From positions 186,001-250,000 of the forward strand of contig NZ_JAMXQV010000002.1 in NCBI RefSeq assembly GCF_024703995.1: 64,000 nucleotides of DNA, read 5' to 3'. The stretch comes from Amycolatopsis iheyensis (GTDB lineage Bacteria > Actinomycetota > Actinomycetes > Mycobacteriales > Pseudonocardiaceae). The notes below the pieces were generated by a model, which saw nothing but the letters and a program-made list of their open reading frames with translations, was not told where the DNA came from and searched no databases. Positions 26,466 to 34,802 of this stretch are shown here, piece after piece. The translations under genes and the position numbers were made by a program. Within the stretch, counting starts at the first letter, position 1; each line of letters starts with the position of its first letter.

Positions 26466-27251
26466 TTATTTCCGACTGTCCCGAGTGGAGGCGGACAGTG
26501 TCCGGGTCAACGCGAGCGCGACCGTCCGGACGGCGGGCGCGACCCGTTCGGTCCGCATCCGGTTGGCCCAGCCGGAAATCGAGACGGCGGCGACCGCGAC
26601 GCCGCGCGCGTCGAGCAGCGGGCTCGCCGCGCACACGACGCCGACACCGGATTCCTCGCGCTCCAACGCGACGCCGTCCTCGCGCACCCGGGTCAGCTGG
26701 CGGCGCAGCAGCCCGGGCGCGGTGATCGTCTTCGGGCTCATCCGGGGTAATCCGGCGTCGATCACCTGGTTCACCACGGAATCCGGAGAGAACGCGAGGA
26801 TCGCCTTGCCGACGCCGGTGGCGTGCGCGGGGAACCGGCCGCCGATGCGCGAGGGCAGGGTCGGCGCGTCCGGGCCGCGCAGCACGTCGAGGTAGACGAC
26901 TTCGGTGCCTTCGAGGATCGCGAGGTGCACGGTGTTGCGCGTCGCCTCGCGCAGGTCGGCCAGGTACGGGCGGGCCGCTTCGACCAGCCCCCGCCTGGGT
27001 GAGGCCAGTTGGCCGATTTCGAACAGGCGCAGCCCGAGCCGCACGGCGCCGTCCTCGCGTTCGAGCAGCCCGGTCTCGGCCAGGTGCCCGACGAGCCGGT
27101 GCACGGTCGTCTTGGCGAGCCCGGTCCGGCGGGCGAGCTCGGACACGCCGAGCGTGTCGTCACCCGGCCGGAAGGCCTCCAGGAGCGCGGTGAGCCGGGC
27201 CGCGATGAGACCGTCACCGCTCGCGCCGTCGTTCCGCCCAGCGGTACGCAT
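26466..27251 (-). CDS. IclR-family transcriptional regulator
   Basis: This 261-residue regulator has the IclR winged helix-turn-helix (LARRTGLAKTTVHRLVGHLA, about residues 37-56) and effector domain (FPAHATGVGKAILAF; VAVAAVSISG). It lies alone between the membrane protein and a TetR gene, both on the same strand, so its target is not obvious from context. ATG 27251 is preferred over the upstream GTG-type start at 27287 because it gives the usual short N-terminus. Confidence 0.85.
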   Translation of the reverse strand: MRTAGRNDGASGDGLIAARLTALLEAFRPGDDTLGVSELARRTGLAKTTVHRLVGHLAETGLLEREDGAVRLGLRLFEIGQLASPRRGLVEAARPYLADLREATRNTVHLAILEGTEVVYLDVLRGPDAPTLPSRIGGRFPAHATGVGKAILAFSPDSVVNQVIDAGLPRMSPKTITAPGLLRRQLTRVREDGVALEREESGVGVVCAASPLLDARGVAVAAVSISGWANRMRTERVAPAVRTVALALTRTLSASTRDSRK

Positions 27252-27303
27252 GGGTTGAGTGTGCCCGATCCGGCGCGCGACTGTCACGAGGTCGGAGGTG
27301 AGG

Positions 27304-27894
27304 TCAGTGGTCGTCGGCGCCGAGCACGAGTTTCACGCAGTGGGCGACGAGCCGCTCGCGCGAGACCTTCAGCGAGCCGTCGAGGTAGGCGATGAACACG
27401 TTGCTCAGCGCGCCGACCAGCCCGACGGCGACCATCCGGCGTTCGGTCTCGTCGCCGTGGGACAGCTGCTCGCCGACGAGCGCGGCGAACACCGGCAGCA
27501 GGTGCAGGCCCCGGCGGGTGAGCGCGGGGTCGGTCAGCGGCGCGAGCAGCAGGACCCGGCCCTGGCGCGGGTCGTCGACGATCAGCTCGACGAACGCGCG
27601 CACGGCGTGCTCGGCCCGCAACGTCGGGTTCGGCGCGTCCCGGACGGCGTCGACCAGGGCTTGCCGGGCCTGTTCGCCGACGTGCTCGTAGACGGCCGCG
27701 ACGAGCTCTTCGCGGTCGGCGAAGCTCTCGTAGAAGTAGCGCTCGGTGAGCTTCGCGTGCCGGCACACCGCGCGCACGCTCGTCCCGGCCGACCCCTCGG
27801 TGCCCAGCAGCTCGAGGCCCGCGGAGACGAGCTGTTCGCGCCGCAGCGCCTTCCGGTCGTCGAGTGTCGTGCCCGCCCACGTGCGGCCCGGCAT
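27304..27894 (-). CDS. TetR-family transcriptional regulator
   Basis: This 196-residue repressor has an N-terminal TetR helix-turn-helix (TSVRAVCRHAKLTERYFYESF, about residues 38-58) and a variable helical ligand domain. It is divergent from the DUF2236/F420-oxidoreductase pair across an 85-bp gap that contains a long nested palindrome, so it probably represses that pair and itself. The inducer cannot be predicted. Confidence 0.88.
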   Translation of the reverse strand: MPGRTWAGTTLDDRKALRREQLVSAGLELLGTEGSAGTSVRAVCRHAKLTERYFYESFADREELVAAVYEHVGEQARQALVDAVRDAPNPTLRAEHAVRAFVELIVDDPRQGRVLLLAPLTDPALTRRGLHLLPVFAALVGEQLSHGDETERRMVAVGLVGALSNVFIAYLDGSLKVSRERLVAHCVKLVLGADDH

Positions 27895-27909
27895 GGCTGC
27901 TCCTCGGTT

Positions 27910-27953
27910 GACTACGTGTGTTGTCAGATCCTAGCCTGACAACAGCCGTAGTC
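27910..27953. promoter_or_regulatory. Nested palindromic operator between tetR and DUF2236 gene
   Basis: An inner perfect 9-bp inverted repeat, TGTTGTCAG (27919-27927) with CTGACAACA (27936-27944), is enclosed by an outer perfect 7-bp pair, GACTACG (27910-27916) with CGTAGTC (27947-27953). Two nested dyads suggest binding of two TetR dimers. The site lies 15 bp before the TetR start and 26 bp before the ATG at 27980. Confidence 0.8.
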
Positions 27954-27979
27954 AGTTTCGACGCGACGAGGAGCTGCCG

Positions 27980-28897
27980 ATGACGCCGGAACCGCTGGGT
28001 CCCGACTCGCTGACGTGGAAGTACTTCGGCGACTGGCGCGGCCTGCTCATCGCGCTGTGGGCCGGGTCGATGCAGAACATGCACCCCGGCCTCGGCGCGG
28101 GCGTCGAGCAGCACTCGCGGTTCTTCGAGGAACGCTGGCAGCGGCTCTTCCGCTCGCTCTACCCGATCGGGGGAGTCGTCTACGACGGCCCGCGTGCCCA
28201 CGCGACCGCGTTGCAGGTCCGCGGGTACCACGACCGCATCAAGGGCGTCGACGCTCGCGGGCGGCGGTACCACGCGCTCGACCCGGACACCTACTACTGG
28301 GCGCACTCGACGTTCTTCGTCAGCACGATCCTAATCGCCGACCACTTCATGGGCGGCATCGGCGAGGCGGAGAAGCGGCGGCTGTTCGACGAGCACGTCA
28401 CGTGGTGGCGGATGTACGACATGACCATGCGGCCGGTGCCGGAGAGCTGGGAGGACTTCCAGCGCTACTGGAAGCACATGTGCGCGGAAGTCCTGGAGGA
28501 CAACAAGGCCACCCGCGACGTCCTCGACCTGCGCGGGATCGCGAAGCCGCCGTTCCTGCCGTGGCTGCCGGACCTGCTCTGGCGGCCGGTGAGCGCGCTG
28601 ATCGCCCGCAACTTCGTCTGGCTGACCACCGGGCTCTACGACCGGGAGGTCCGCGACCTGCTCGGCCTGCGGTGGTCGTCGCGGGACGCGCGCCGGCACC
28701 GAAGGGCCGGGAAGCTGATCAACGCCGTGTTCAAGCTCGTCCCGCACGATCGCCGCTACCACCCGCGGGCCCGCGCCGGCTGGCGACGCGTGCGGGGCGA
28801 GGTGGCTCCGGGAACCGCGTTGGTCGAGACTCCACGGAGGAACCTGCCGCCGCTGTCCGAGCGGGGCAAGCCCGAGCACTACGCGCCGAACGTCTAG
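27980..28897 (+). CDS. DUF2236 (MpaB-like oxygenase) family protein
   Basis: This 305-residue protein matches the DUF2236/MpaB-like family of actinobacterial haem-b-type oxygenases: LTWKYFGDWRGLLIALWAGS at the N-terminus, the DPDTYYWAHSTFF segment and an internal TWWRMYDMTMRPVPESW. Characterised members include a rubber oxygenase. The actual substrate here is unknown. It begins after GAGGAG, next to the TetR operator, and is followed 9 nt later by an F420-type oxidoreductase, with which it forms an operon. Confidence 0.8.
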   Translation: MTPEPLGPDSLTWKYFGDWRGLLIALWAGSMQNMHPGLGAGVEQHSRFFEERWQRLFRSLYPIGGVVYDGPRAHATALQVRGYHDRIKGVDARGRRYHALDPDTYYWAHSTFFVSTILIADHFMGGIGEAEKRRLFDEHVTWWRMYDMTMRPVPESWEDFQRYWKHMCAEVLEDNKATRDVLDLRGIAKPPFLPWLPDLLWRPVSALIARNFVWLTTGLYDREVRDLLGLRWSSRDARRHRRAGKLINAVFKLVPHDRRYHPRARAGWRRVRGEVAPGTALVETPRRNLPPLSERGKPEHYAPNV

Positions 28898-28906
28898 GAG
28901 GCATTC

Positions 28907-29932
28907 GTGAAGCTGGGATTCCACGTCGGGTACTGGGGCAGCGGCCCGACCCCGGGCGCGCTGGAGGCGGTCCTCAAGGCCGAGGAGCTCGGCTTCGACT
29001 CGGTGTGGACGGCGGAGGCGTACGGCTCGGACGCGTTCACGCCGCTGGCCTGGTACGGCGCCGCCACCAGCCGGATCCGGCTCGGCACCAACATCGTGCA
29101 GATGGCCGCGCGCACCCCGACCGCGACGGCGATGAGCGCGATGACGCTGGACCACCTCTCCGGCGGCCGGATGGTGCTCGGGCTCGGCGCGTCCGGCCCG
29201 CAGGTCGTGGAGGGCTGGTACGGCCAGCCGTACCCGAAGCCCCTCGCGCGGACGCGGGAGTACGTCGACATCGTCCGCCAGGTGATCGCCCGCGAAGCCC
29301 CGGTGACCCTCGACGGCGACCACTTCCAGCTGCCGCTGAAGGGCGGCGCGGGGCTCGGCAAGCCGCTGAAGCCGACCGTGCACCCGCTGCGCAAGGAGAT
29401 TCCGATCCACCTGGCCGCGGAGGGCCCGAAGAACGTCGCGTTGTCGGCGGAGATCGGCGACGGCTGGCTGCCGCTGTTCTTCTCGCCCAAGAGCAACGCC
29501 TTCTACAAGGCCGCGCTCGAAGAGGGCTTCGCTCGTGAAGGCGCTCGGCACACCTTCGAGACGTTCGAGGTGCCGTGCTCGATCCCGGTGCTCGTCCACG
29601 ACGACGTCGAGGAGGCGGCGTCGTGGATCAAGCCGTCGCTGGCGCTCTACATCGGCGGGATGGGCGCGAAGTCGGTCAACTTCCACCACGACGTGTTCGC
29701 CCGGCTCGGCTACGAGGACGTCGCGGACAAGGTGCAGGAGCTGTACCTGGCGGGGCGGAAGGACGAGGCGACCGCGGCGATCCCGACGTCGCTGGTGGAG
29801 GACACGTCGCTGATCGGGCCGGCCGCGAAGATCCGGGACGAGCTGCAGGCCTGGGAGGAAACGGTGGTCACCCAGCTCCTCCTGCGGGGGGACGCGGCGA
29901 CGCTGACGAAGATCGCCGACGCGCTGGGCTGA
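28907..29932 (+). CDS. LLM-class (F420-dependent) oxidoreductase
   Basis: This 341-residue luciferase-like TIM-barrel protein resembles F420-dependent reductases: N-terminal KLGFHVGYWGSGPTPG, the TNIVQMAARTPTATAMSAM segment after the second strand, and GGRMVLGLGASGPQVVEGWY. These enzymes move hydride between F420 and an organic substrate. GTG 28907 follows GGAGG. It is the second gene of the TetR-controlled pair, so it probably acts in the same detoxification or catabolic step as the DUF2236 protein. Confidence 0.85.
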   Translation: MKLGFHVGYWGSGPTPGALEAVLKAEELGFDSVWTAEAYGSDAFTPLAWYGAATSRIRLGTNIVQMAARTPTATAMSAMTLDHLSGGRMVLGLGASGPQVVEGWYGQPYPKPLARTREYVDIVRQVIAREAPVTLDGDHFQLPLKGGAGLGKPLKPTVHPLRKEIPIHLAAEGPKNVALSAEIGDGWLPLFFSPKSNAFYKAALEEGFAREGARHTFETFEVPCSIPVLVHDDVEEAASWIKPSLALYIGGMGAKSVNFHHDVFARLGYEDVADKVQELYLAGRKDEATAAIPTSLVEDTSLIGPAAKIRDELQAWEETVVTQLLLRGDAATLTKIADALG

Positions 29933-30404
29933 GCCCGGACACGCCGGTCTGCAGCAGCTGCGGCGACACCGCGAACCCGCGCCGCTCGTAGGCCGGCACG
30001 GCGCGTTCCGACGAATGGACCGTGACCCGCTCCAGGCCGAGCTCCTCGGCCAGGCGCAGGGTCGCGTCGATCAACAGCCCGCCGAGGCCGCCGTCGCGGG
30101 CTTCCGGGAGGACGTACACGCTCTGCACGTCGCCGGAGGCCCGCGCGAACACCCGCGGGGTCGGCACGCGCGAGGTGATCGCGAGGAACGCCATCCCGAT
30201 CACCTCGTCGTCGCGGGCCAGCACCAGACACCGGTGGGTGGCTTCGTTGGCGCGCGCCCACGCGGCGAACTCGCGGACGAACCCGGCTCGCCCGCCCTCG
30301 GGCGGGCCGTCTTGTTCGACGACCCAACGCCACCTCAGCGCGGCGACGGTGGCGAGTTCGGCGGGGTGGGCGGGGCGGACTTCGATCTTCGGCACGGAAC
30401 CCAT
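29868..30404 (-). CDS. GNAT-family N-acetyltransferase
   Basis: The protein of about 178 residues has the GNAT fold: acetyl-CoA-binding motif after VYVLPEARDGGLGGLLIDAT (the R/Q-x-x-G-x-G/A loop) and a C-terminal YERRGF motif near residue 150. ATG 30404 is chosen, giving MGSVPKIEVRPAHPAEL; an upstream in-frame start adds 6 residues. The last 20 residues are Ser/Pro/Arg-rich because the gene overlaps the convergent oxidoreductase by 65 bp. Substrate unknown. Confidence 0.8.
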   Translation of the reverse strand: MGSVPKIEVRPAHPAELATVAALRWRWVVEQDGPPEGGRAGFVREFAAWARANEATHRCLVLARDDEVIGMAFLAITSRVPTPRVFARASGDVQSVYVLPEARDGGLGGLLIDATLRLAEELGLERVTVHSSERAVPAYERRGFAVSPQLLQTGVSGLSPARRRSSSASPRPPAGGAG

Positions 30405-30455
30405 CGTGGCGCGTGTCGGCACTTTTGTCGGGTTGCCGGGGTGGCGGCGCTCACG

Positions 30456-30505
30456 TACGGTCCCCGACTAACGCGAAAGTAGTTCACGTTAGTCGGGAGA
30501 CCGTA
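30456..30505 (+). promoter_or_regulatory. Long inverted repeat overlapping the ceramidase ribosome-binding site
   Basis: TACGGTC-CCCGACTAACG (30456-30473) pairs with CGTTAGTCGGG-a-GACCGTA (30487-30505): 18 bp with a single bulged base and a 13-nt loop. The 3' arm contains the only plausible SD (GGGAG, 30495-30499) and ends on the A of the ATG. As RNA it would hide the start site. As DNA it is a large operator. Either way it is a strong candidate control element for the sphingolipid operon. Confidence 0.8.
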
Positions 30506-32505
30506 TGCGGGTGAGTCGTCGTACCGTCCTGGCCGGAGCCGCCGCGCTGCCTTTCGCCGCCGCGCTGGCGAGAACCGCCGAAGCCGCCGAACCGGCGCTG
30601 AAGGTCGGCGTCGGGATCGGCGACGTCACCGGGCCCGCCGCCGAGAACGGCATGATGGGCTACTCGATGCCGCAGCAGCAGACCGCCGGCATCCACCTGC
30701 GGACCCGGGCCCGCGCCTACGTCGTCGACGACGGCTCGAAGCGGATCGTCTTCGTCACCGCCGAGCTGGGCGCCCTCTTCCAGTCCGTCCACCAGGGCGT
30801 GCTGCGCGAACTCGCACAGAAGTACGGCGACCGCTACACCGAGCAGAACGTCCTGCTCAACGCCACCCACACGCATTCGGCGTGCGGCGGGGACTCGCAC
30901 TACGCCGCCTACGACCTGTCGATCCTCGGGTTCCAGCAGCAGACCTACGACGCCGTCGTCGCCGGGATCGTCGACGCCATCAGCCGGGCCCACGACGACC
31001 TCAAGCCCGGCGACCTGACCCTCGGCCGCACCGAGCTGACCGAGGCCAGCGCCAACCGGTCCCGCGTCGCCTTCGAACGCAACCCCGACAAGGACCACTT
31101 CCCGCTCTCGATCGACCCCGCCGTCACCGTGCTGCGGTTCCGCCAAGGCGGCAGGGACGTCGGCGCGATCACCTGGTTCGCCACCCACGGCACGTCCATG
31201 AGCAATGGCAACCACCTGATCAGCAGCGACAACAAGGGCTACGCGGCCTACACCTGGGAACACGACCACGCGGGCGTCCGCTACCTCGACGGCCCGCCCG
31301 GCTTCGTCGCCGCGTTCGCCCAGACCAACTCCGGCGACATGACGCCGAACCTGAACCTGAAGCCCGGCACGCCCGAGACGGAGTTCGAAAACACGCGAAG
31401 GATCGGCGAACTCCAGTTCCAGGCGGCGAAACGCGCGTTCGACGCCGCGGCCGAGCCGGTCACCGGCGGCGTCGACCACCGGCTGACCTACGTGGACATG
31501 TCCGCCGTCGACGTCGACGCCCGGTTCACCCCGGACGGCCGCCCGCACCGCACCTGCACCGCCGCCATCGGCGTCTCGATGCTGGCCGGCAGCACCGAAG
31601 ACGGCCCCGGCCTGCCGCTGCCCGAAGGCGTCAAGAACCCGTTCATCGACTGGCTCGGCGGCATCGACGCGCCGATCCCGCAGGCGCTGGCCGACGCCCA
31701 GGCGCCCAAGGTCGTCGCCGTGCCGTTCGGCGCGATGAAGCCCTACCCGTGGGCGCCGGAGGTGCTGCCGCTGCAGCTCGTCCGGATCGGGCAGCTGCAC
31801 CTGGTCGCCGGGCCCGCCGAGTACACCATCGTCGCCGGGCTGCGGATCCGGCAGACCGTCGCCGCCGCGCTGGGCGTGCCGCTGGAGAACGTCCTCATGC
31901 AGGGCTATTCGAACGCCTACAGCCAGTACGTCACCACCCCCGAGGAGTACGACTCCCAGCAGTACGAAGGCGCGTCGACGCTCTTCGGCCGCTACACCCT
32001 GCCCGCCTACCAGCAGGAGTTCGGGAAGCTCGCCGCCGCGATGAAGTCCGGCGCGAGCGTGCCGCACGGGCCCGTGCCCCGCGACCTCCGCGGCAAGCTC
32101 GTCAATTTCCAGCCCGGCGTTGTCTTCGACAGCGCGCCGCTGCTGAAGAGCTTCGGCGACGTCGTCACCGACGCGAAGGGCAGTTACCGGCGCGGCGAGC
32201 AGGTGTCAGTCGCGTTCGTGACCGGCCACCCGAAGAACGACCTGCGTCGCGACGGCACGTTCCTGGAGATCCAGCGCCTGGTCGACGGCCGCTGGACCCG
32301 GCACGCCGACGACGGCGACTGGGCCACCAAGTTCCACTGGACCCGGACGTTCGTGAGCGAGTCCCGGGCCGAGGTCACCTGGGACATCCCCGCGAACACA
32401 CCGGTCGGCCAGTACCGCGTCGTCCACTTCGGAGCCTGGAAGCACGGGCTCACCGGCGCCATCGCCCAGCTCAGCGGGACTTCCCGCGCCTTCGTCGTCT
32501 CCTGA
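30505..32505 (+). CDS. Secreted neutral/alkaline ceramidase
   Basis: This 666-residue enzyme hydrolyses ceramide to sphingosine and fatty acid. It has a Tat signal (VSRRTVLAGAAALPF), then the ceramidase domain with the zinc-ligand motif NATHTHSACGG (about residues 120-130), WFATHGTSMSNGNHL (about 226-240) and FAQTNSGDMTPNLNL (about 271-285). The last motif normally reads GDVSPN and its Ser is the nucleophile; here that position is Thr. The C-terminal 160 residues form the usual Ig-like domain. It is first in an operon with sphingomyelinase, a GPH transporter and an S1P-lyase-like enzyme. Confidence 0.92.
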   Translation: MRVSRRTVLAGAAALPFAAALARTAEAAEPALKVGVGIGDVTGPAAENGMMGYSMPQQQTAGIHLRTRARAYVVDDGSKRIVFVTAELGALFQSVHQGVLRELAQKYGDRYTEQNVLLNATHTHSACGGDSHYAAYDLSILGFQQQTYDAVVAGIVDAISRAHDDLKPGDLTLGRTELTEASANRSRVAFERNPDKDHFPLSIDPAVTVLRFRQGGRDVGAITWFATHGTSMSNGNHLISSDNKGYAAYTWEHDHAGVRYLDGPPGFVAAFAQTNSGDMTPNLNLKPGTPETEFENTRRIGELQFQAAKRAFDAAAEPVTGGVDHRLTYVDMSAVDVDARFTPDGRPHRTCTAAIGVSMLAGSTEDGPGLPLPEGVKNPFIDWLGGIDAPIPQALADAQAPKVVAVPFGAMKPYPWAPEVLPLQLVRIGQLHLVAGPAEYTIVAGLRIRQTVAAALGVPLENVLMQGYSNAYSQYVTTPEEYDSQQYEGASTLFGRYTLPAYQQEFGKLAAAMKSGASVPHGPVPRDLRGKLVNFQPGVVFDSAPLLKSFGDVVTDAKGSYRRGEQVSVAFVTGHPKNDLRRDGTFLEIQRLVDGRWTRHADDGDWATKFHWTRTFVSESRAEVTWDIPANTPVGQYRVVHFGAWKHGLTGAIAQLSGTSRAFVVS

Positions 32506-32516
32506 AAGGACCCCGC

Positions 32517-33464
32517 GTGCGCAGGACCGCCCTTCTCGCCGCCGCCGTCGTCATCGCCGCCCTCACCGCCGCGCCCGCCCAGGCCGCGGCCGCCGGCGTG
32601 AGCGTGCTCAGCTTCAACCTCTGGCAGCTGCCGTGGATCGCCAACCCGGACACGGCCGACAAGGAAGCCCGGGCCCAGGCGGCCGAACACGTCATCCGCG
32701 CCCAAGACACCGACGTCGTCGTCCTCGAAGAGGCGTTCAGCGCCCAGGCCGAGGACCTGCGCGACCGGCTCGTGGACACCTACCCGTTCCAGACGCCGCT
32801 GGTCGGGCAGTCCTGCTCGACCTCGCCCGGCTGGACGTCGGTGAGCGGCAACTGCTCGAACTCGCCGATCGTCGTCAACGGCGGGGTCACCGTGCTCAGC
32901 AAGTACCCGATCACCGAAAAGCACCAGCTCGTCTACCGCAACTCCTACGCCGGCACAGCCGACTACCTCTCGAACAAGGGCGCCGCGCTGGTCCGGATCT
33001 TCGCCCACGGCAAGGCGCTCTGGCTCGCCGGCACGCACCTGCAGGCCGACGAAGCCCCGGACACCCTGCCCAAGGCCCACCAGGTCCGGCTGGCCCAGCT
33101 CGGCGAACTGCGTGACCTCGCCGCCGCGCGCGTCCCCGGAGGGGACGCGGTGGCCGTCGCCGGGGACCTCAACATCGAGTACTGGGCCGGGCAGGGCCGC
33201 CGGGACGCGGCCGGGCGCACCCAGGCCGAGCAGGGCGCGGCCGCGCTCGGCGGCACGCTGGCCACGACCGGCGCGGGGGAGTACACCTTCGACGCCGTCA
33301 CCAACCCCGACGCGGCGAAGTCCGTCCCCGCGACCTACCGCGACTCGCTGGACTACGTCGGCTCGCTGCGACGCGCCGAGGTCGGCCCGGTACGGCTGGT
33401 GCATTACGACGGTGGCACGATTCCCTCCGACCACTACCCGGTGCGGGCCGAGATCCACTACTGA
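32517..33464 (+). CDS. Secreted sphingomyelinase C (EEP-fold phosphodiesterase)
   Basis: This 315-residue protein has a Sec signal peptide (ALLAAAVVIAALTAAPAQA) and the endonuclease/exonuclease/phosphatase fold in the form typical of bacterial neutral sphingomyelinases: SFNLWQLPW, VVLEEAFS (Mg-binding Glu), NKGAALVRI, LAGTHLQAD, AGDLNIEYW, and the catalytic SDHYPVRAEI near the end. It cleaves sphingomyelin to ceramide and phosphocholine. It begins 12 nt after the ceramidase gene, so the two secreted enzymes would act in sequence outside the cell. GTG 32517 follows GAAAGGA. Confidence 0.88.
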   Translation: MRRTALLAAAVVIAALTAAPAQAAAAGVSVLSFNLWQLPWIANPDTADKEARAQAAEHVIRAQDTDVVVLEEAFSAQAEDLRDRLVDTYPFQTPLVGQSCSTSPGWTSVSGNCSNSPIVVNGGVTVLSKYPITEKHQLVYRNSYAGTADYLSNKGAALVRIFAHGKALWLAGTHLQADEAPDTLPKAHQVRLAQLGELRDLAAARVPGGDAVAVAGDLNIEYWAGQGRRDAAGRTQAEQGAAALGGTLATTGAGEYTFDAVTNPDAAKSVPATYRDSLDYVGSLRRAEVGPVRLVHYDGGTIPSDHYPVRAEIHY

Positions 33465-33497
33465 TCCCCTCATCGGATTCGTTCTGCGAGGAGGACC

Positions 33498-34802
33498 ATG
33501 GCGACGCTGTCCGGCCGGACGAGGTTTCGCTATTCGCTCGGCTCGTTCGTCACCGGGTCCTTCGGCACGGTCCCCGGCCTGGTCCTGGTCAAGTACCTGA
33601 CCGACACGATGGCCGTGCCCGCCGGGTGGGCCGCGGCGATCGTGTTCGTGCCGAAGGCCTGGGACTTCTTCTTCAACCCGGTCGCCGGCCGGCTGTCCGA
33701 CGCCGACCTGATCAAGACCGGCAGCCGGCGGCGCTTCCTGCTCATCGGCGGCGTCGGCGTCGCGATCCTCTTCGCGGCGATGTTCGCCCACCCCGGGCTC
33801 GGCGGCCCGCTGCCGGACGCGCTGTACGTGGCGGTCCTGTTCGCCGCCTGCGCCACGGCGTACGCGCTGTTCCAGGTGCCGTTCAACGCGCTGCCCGCCG
33901 AGCTGACCGAAGACGCCACCGAGCGGACGAAGCTCACCAGCGTCCGCATCGGCGTGCTGGCCGTGACGATCCTGATCTGCGGCGGCGGCGCCCCGGCGAT
34001 CACCGCCGCGATCGAGGGCGTGGCCGGCTACCGGATCATGGCCGTGGTGATCGGGCTGATCGTGCTGGCCGCGACGCTGCTGGTGTACTTCGGCCTGAAG
34101 GACGCGCCGGTCGGCTCGCTGCGGCCGAACACCGTGAGCCTCAAGGAGCTCGTCGGCACGCTCGCCGGCTGGCGGCCGTTCCGCTGGCTGCTCGGCACCT
34201 ACTTCATCCAGGCGCTGGGCATCGGCACCGTGCTCGCCGCGATCCCGTTCTTCGCCCAGCGCATCCTCGGCGACGACGCCTACGGCACGATCCTGTTCGT
34301 CATCTTCGTCGGCCCCGCGCTGGTCACCATGCCGCTGTGGCCGCGCCTGGGCGACCGCGTCGGCAAGCTCAACGGCTTCCGGCTGGCCACCGGGGCGTTC
34401 GCGATCGGCCTGCTCGGCCTGGTCTTCGCCCAGTCGATCCCGCTGGTCGTGTCGTTCGTGTTCGTGGCGCTCTGCGGCGTCGGCTACGCGGGCATCTCGG
34501 TGTTCCCGCTGGCCATCCTGCCCGACCTGATCACGGCCGAGGAGGAGCGCACGGGCGAGACCCGCGCGGGGATCGCGGCCGGCGTGTGGACGGCCGGGGA
34601 GACGCTCGGCCTGGCCTTCGGCGGCGGGCTGTGGGCGCTGATCCTAGCCTTCGGCGGGTACGTCTCGAGCACGGACGCGACGGCGTTCCAGCCGCACAGC
34701 GCGATCGTGGCGATCCTGATCGGGTCGTCGATCATCCCCGGCGTGCTCATCGCGCTGGCGCTGCCGCTGCTGCGGCGCAAGGTCCTGGAGCCGCGCCCGT
34801 GA
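33498..34802 (+). CDS. MFS transporter of the GPH/MFSD2 type
   Basis: This 434-residue protein has about twelve membrane helices and GPH-family (MelB-like) features: KAWDFFFNPVAGRLSD after helix 2, the conserved FQVPFNALPAELTED segment, and a basic loop GSRRRF. Eukaryotic relatives of this family, MFSD2A and MFSD2B, carry lysolipids and sphingosine-1-phosphate. Because it sits between sphingomyelinase and an S1P-lyase-like gene, I infer uptake of sphingosine or a related lysolipid rather than a sugar. ATG 33498 follows GAGGAGG; its stop overlaps the next start (GTGA). Confidence 0.85.
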   Translation: MATLSGRTRFRYSLGSFVTGSFGTVPGLVLVKYLTDTMAVPAGWAAAIVFVPKAWDFFFNPVAGRLSDADLIKTGSRRRFLLIGGVGVAILFAAMFAHPGLGGPLPDALYVAVLFAACATAYALFQVPFNALPAELTEDATERTKLTSVRIGVLAVTILICGGGAPAITAAIEGVAGYRIMAVVIGLIVLAATLLVYFGLKDAPVGSLRPNTVSLKELVGTLAGWRPFRWLLGTYFIQALGIGTVLAAIPFFAQRILGDDAYGTILFVIFVGPALVTMPLWPRLGDRVGKLNGFRLATGAFAIGLLGLVFAQSIPLVVSFVFVALCGVGYAGISVFPLAILPDLITAEEERTGETRAGIAAGVWTAGETLGLAFGGGLWALILAFGGYVSSTDATAFQPHSAIVAILIGSSIIPGVLIALALPLLRRKVLEPRP

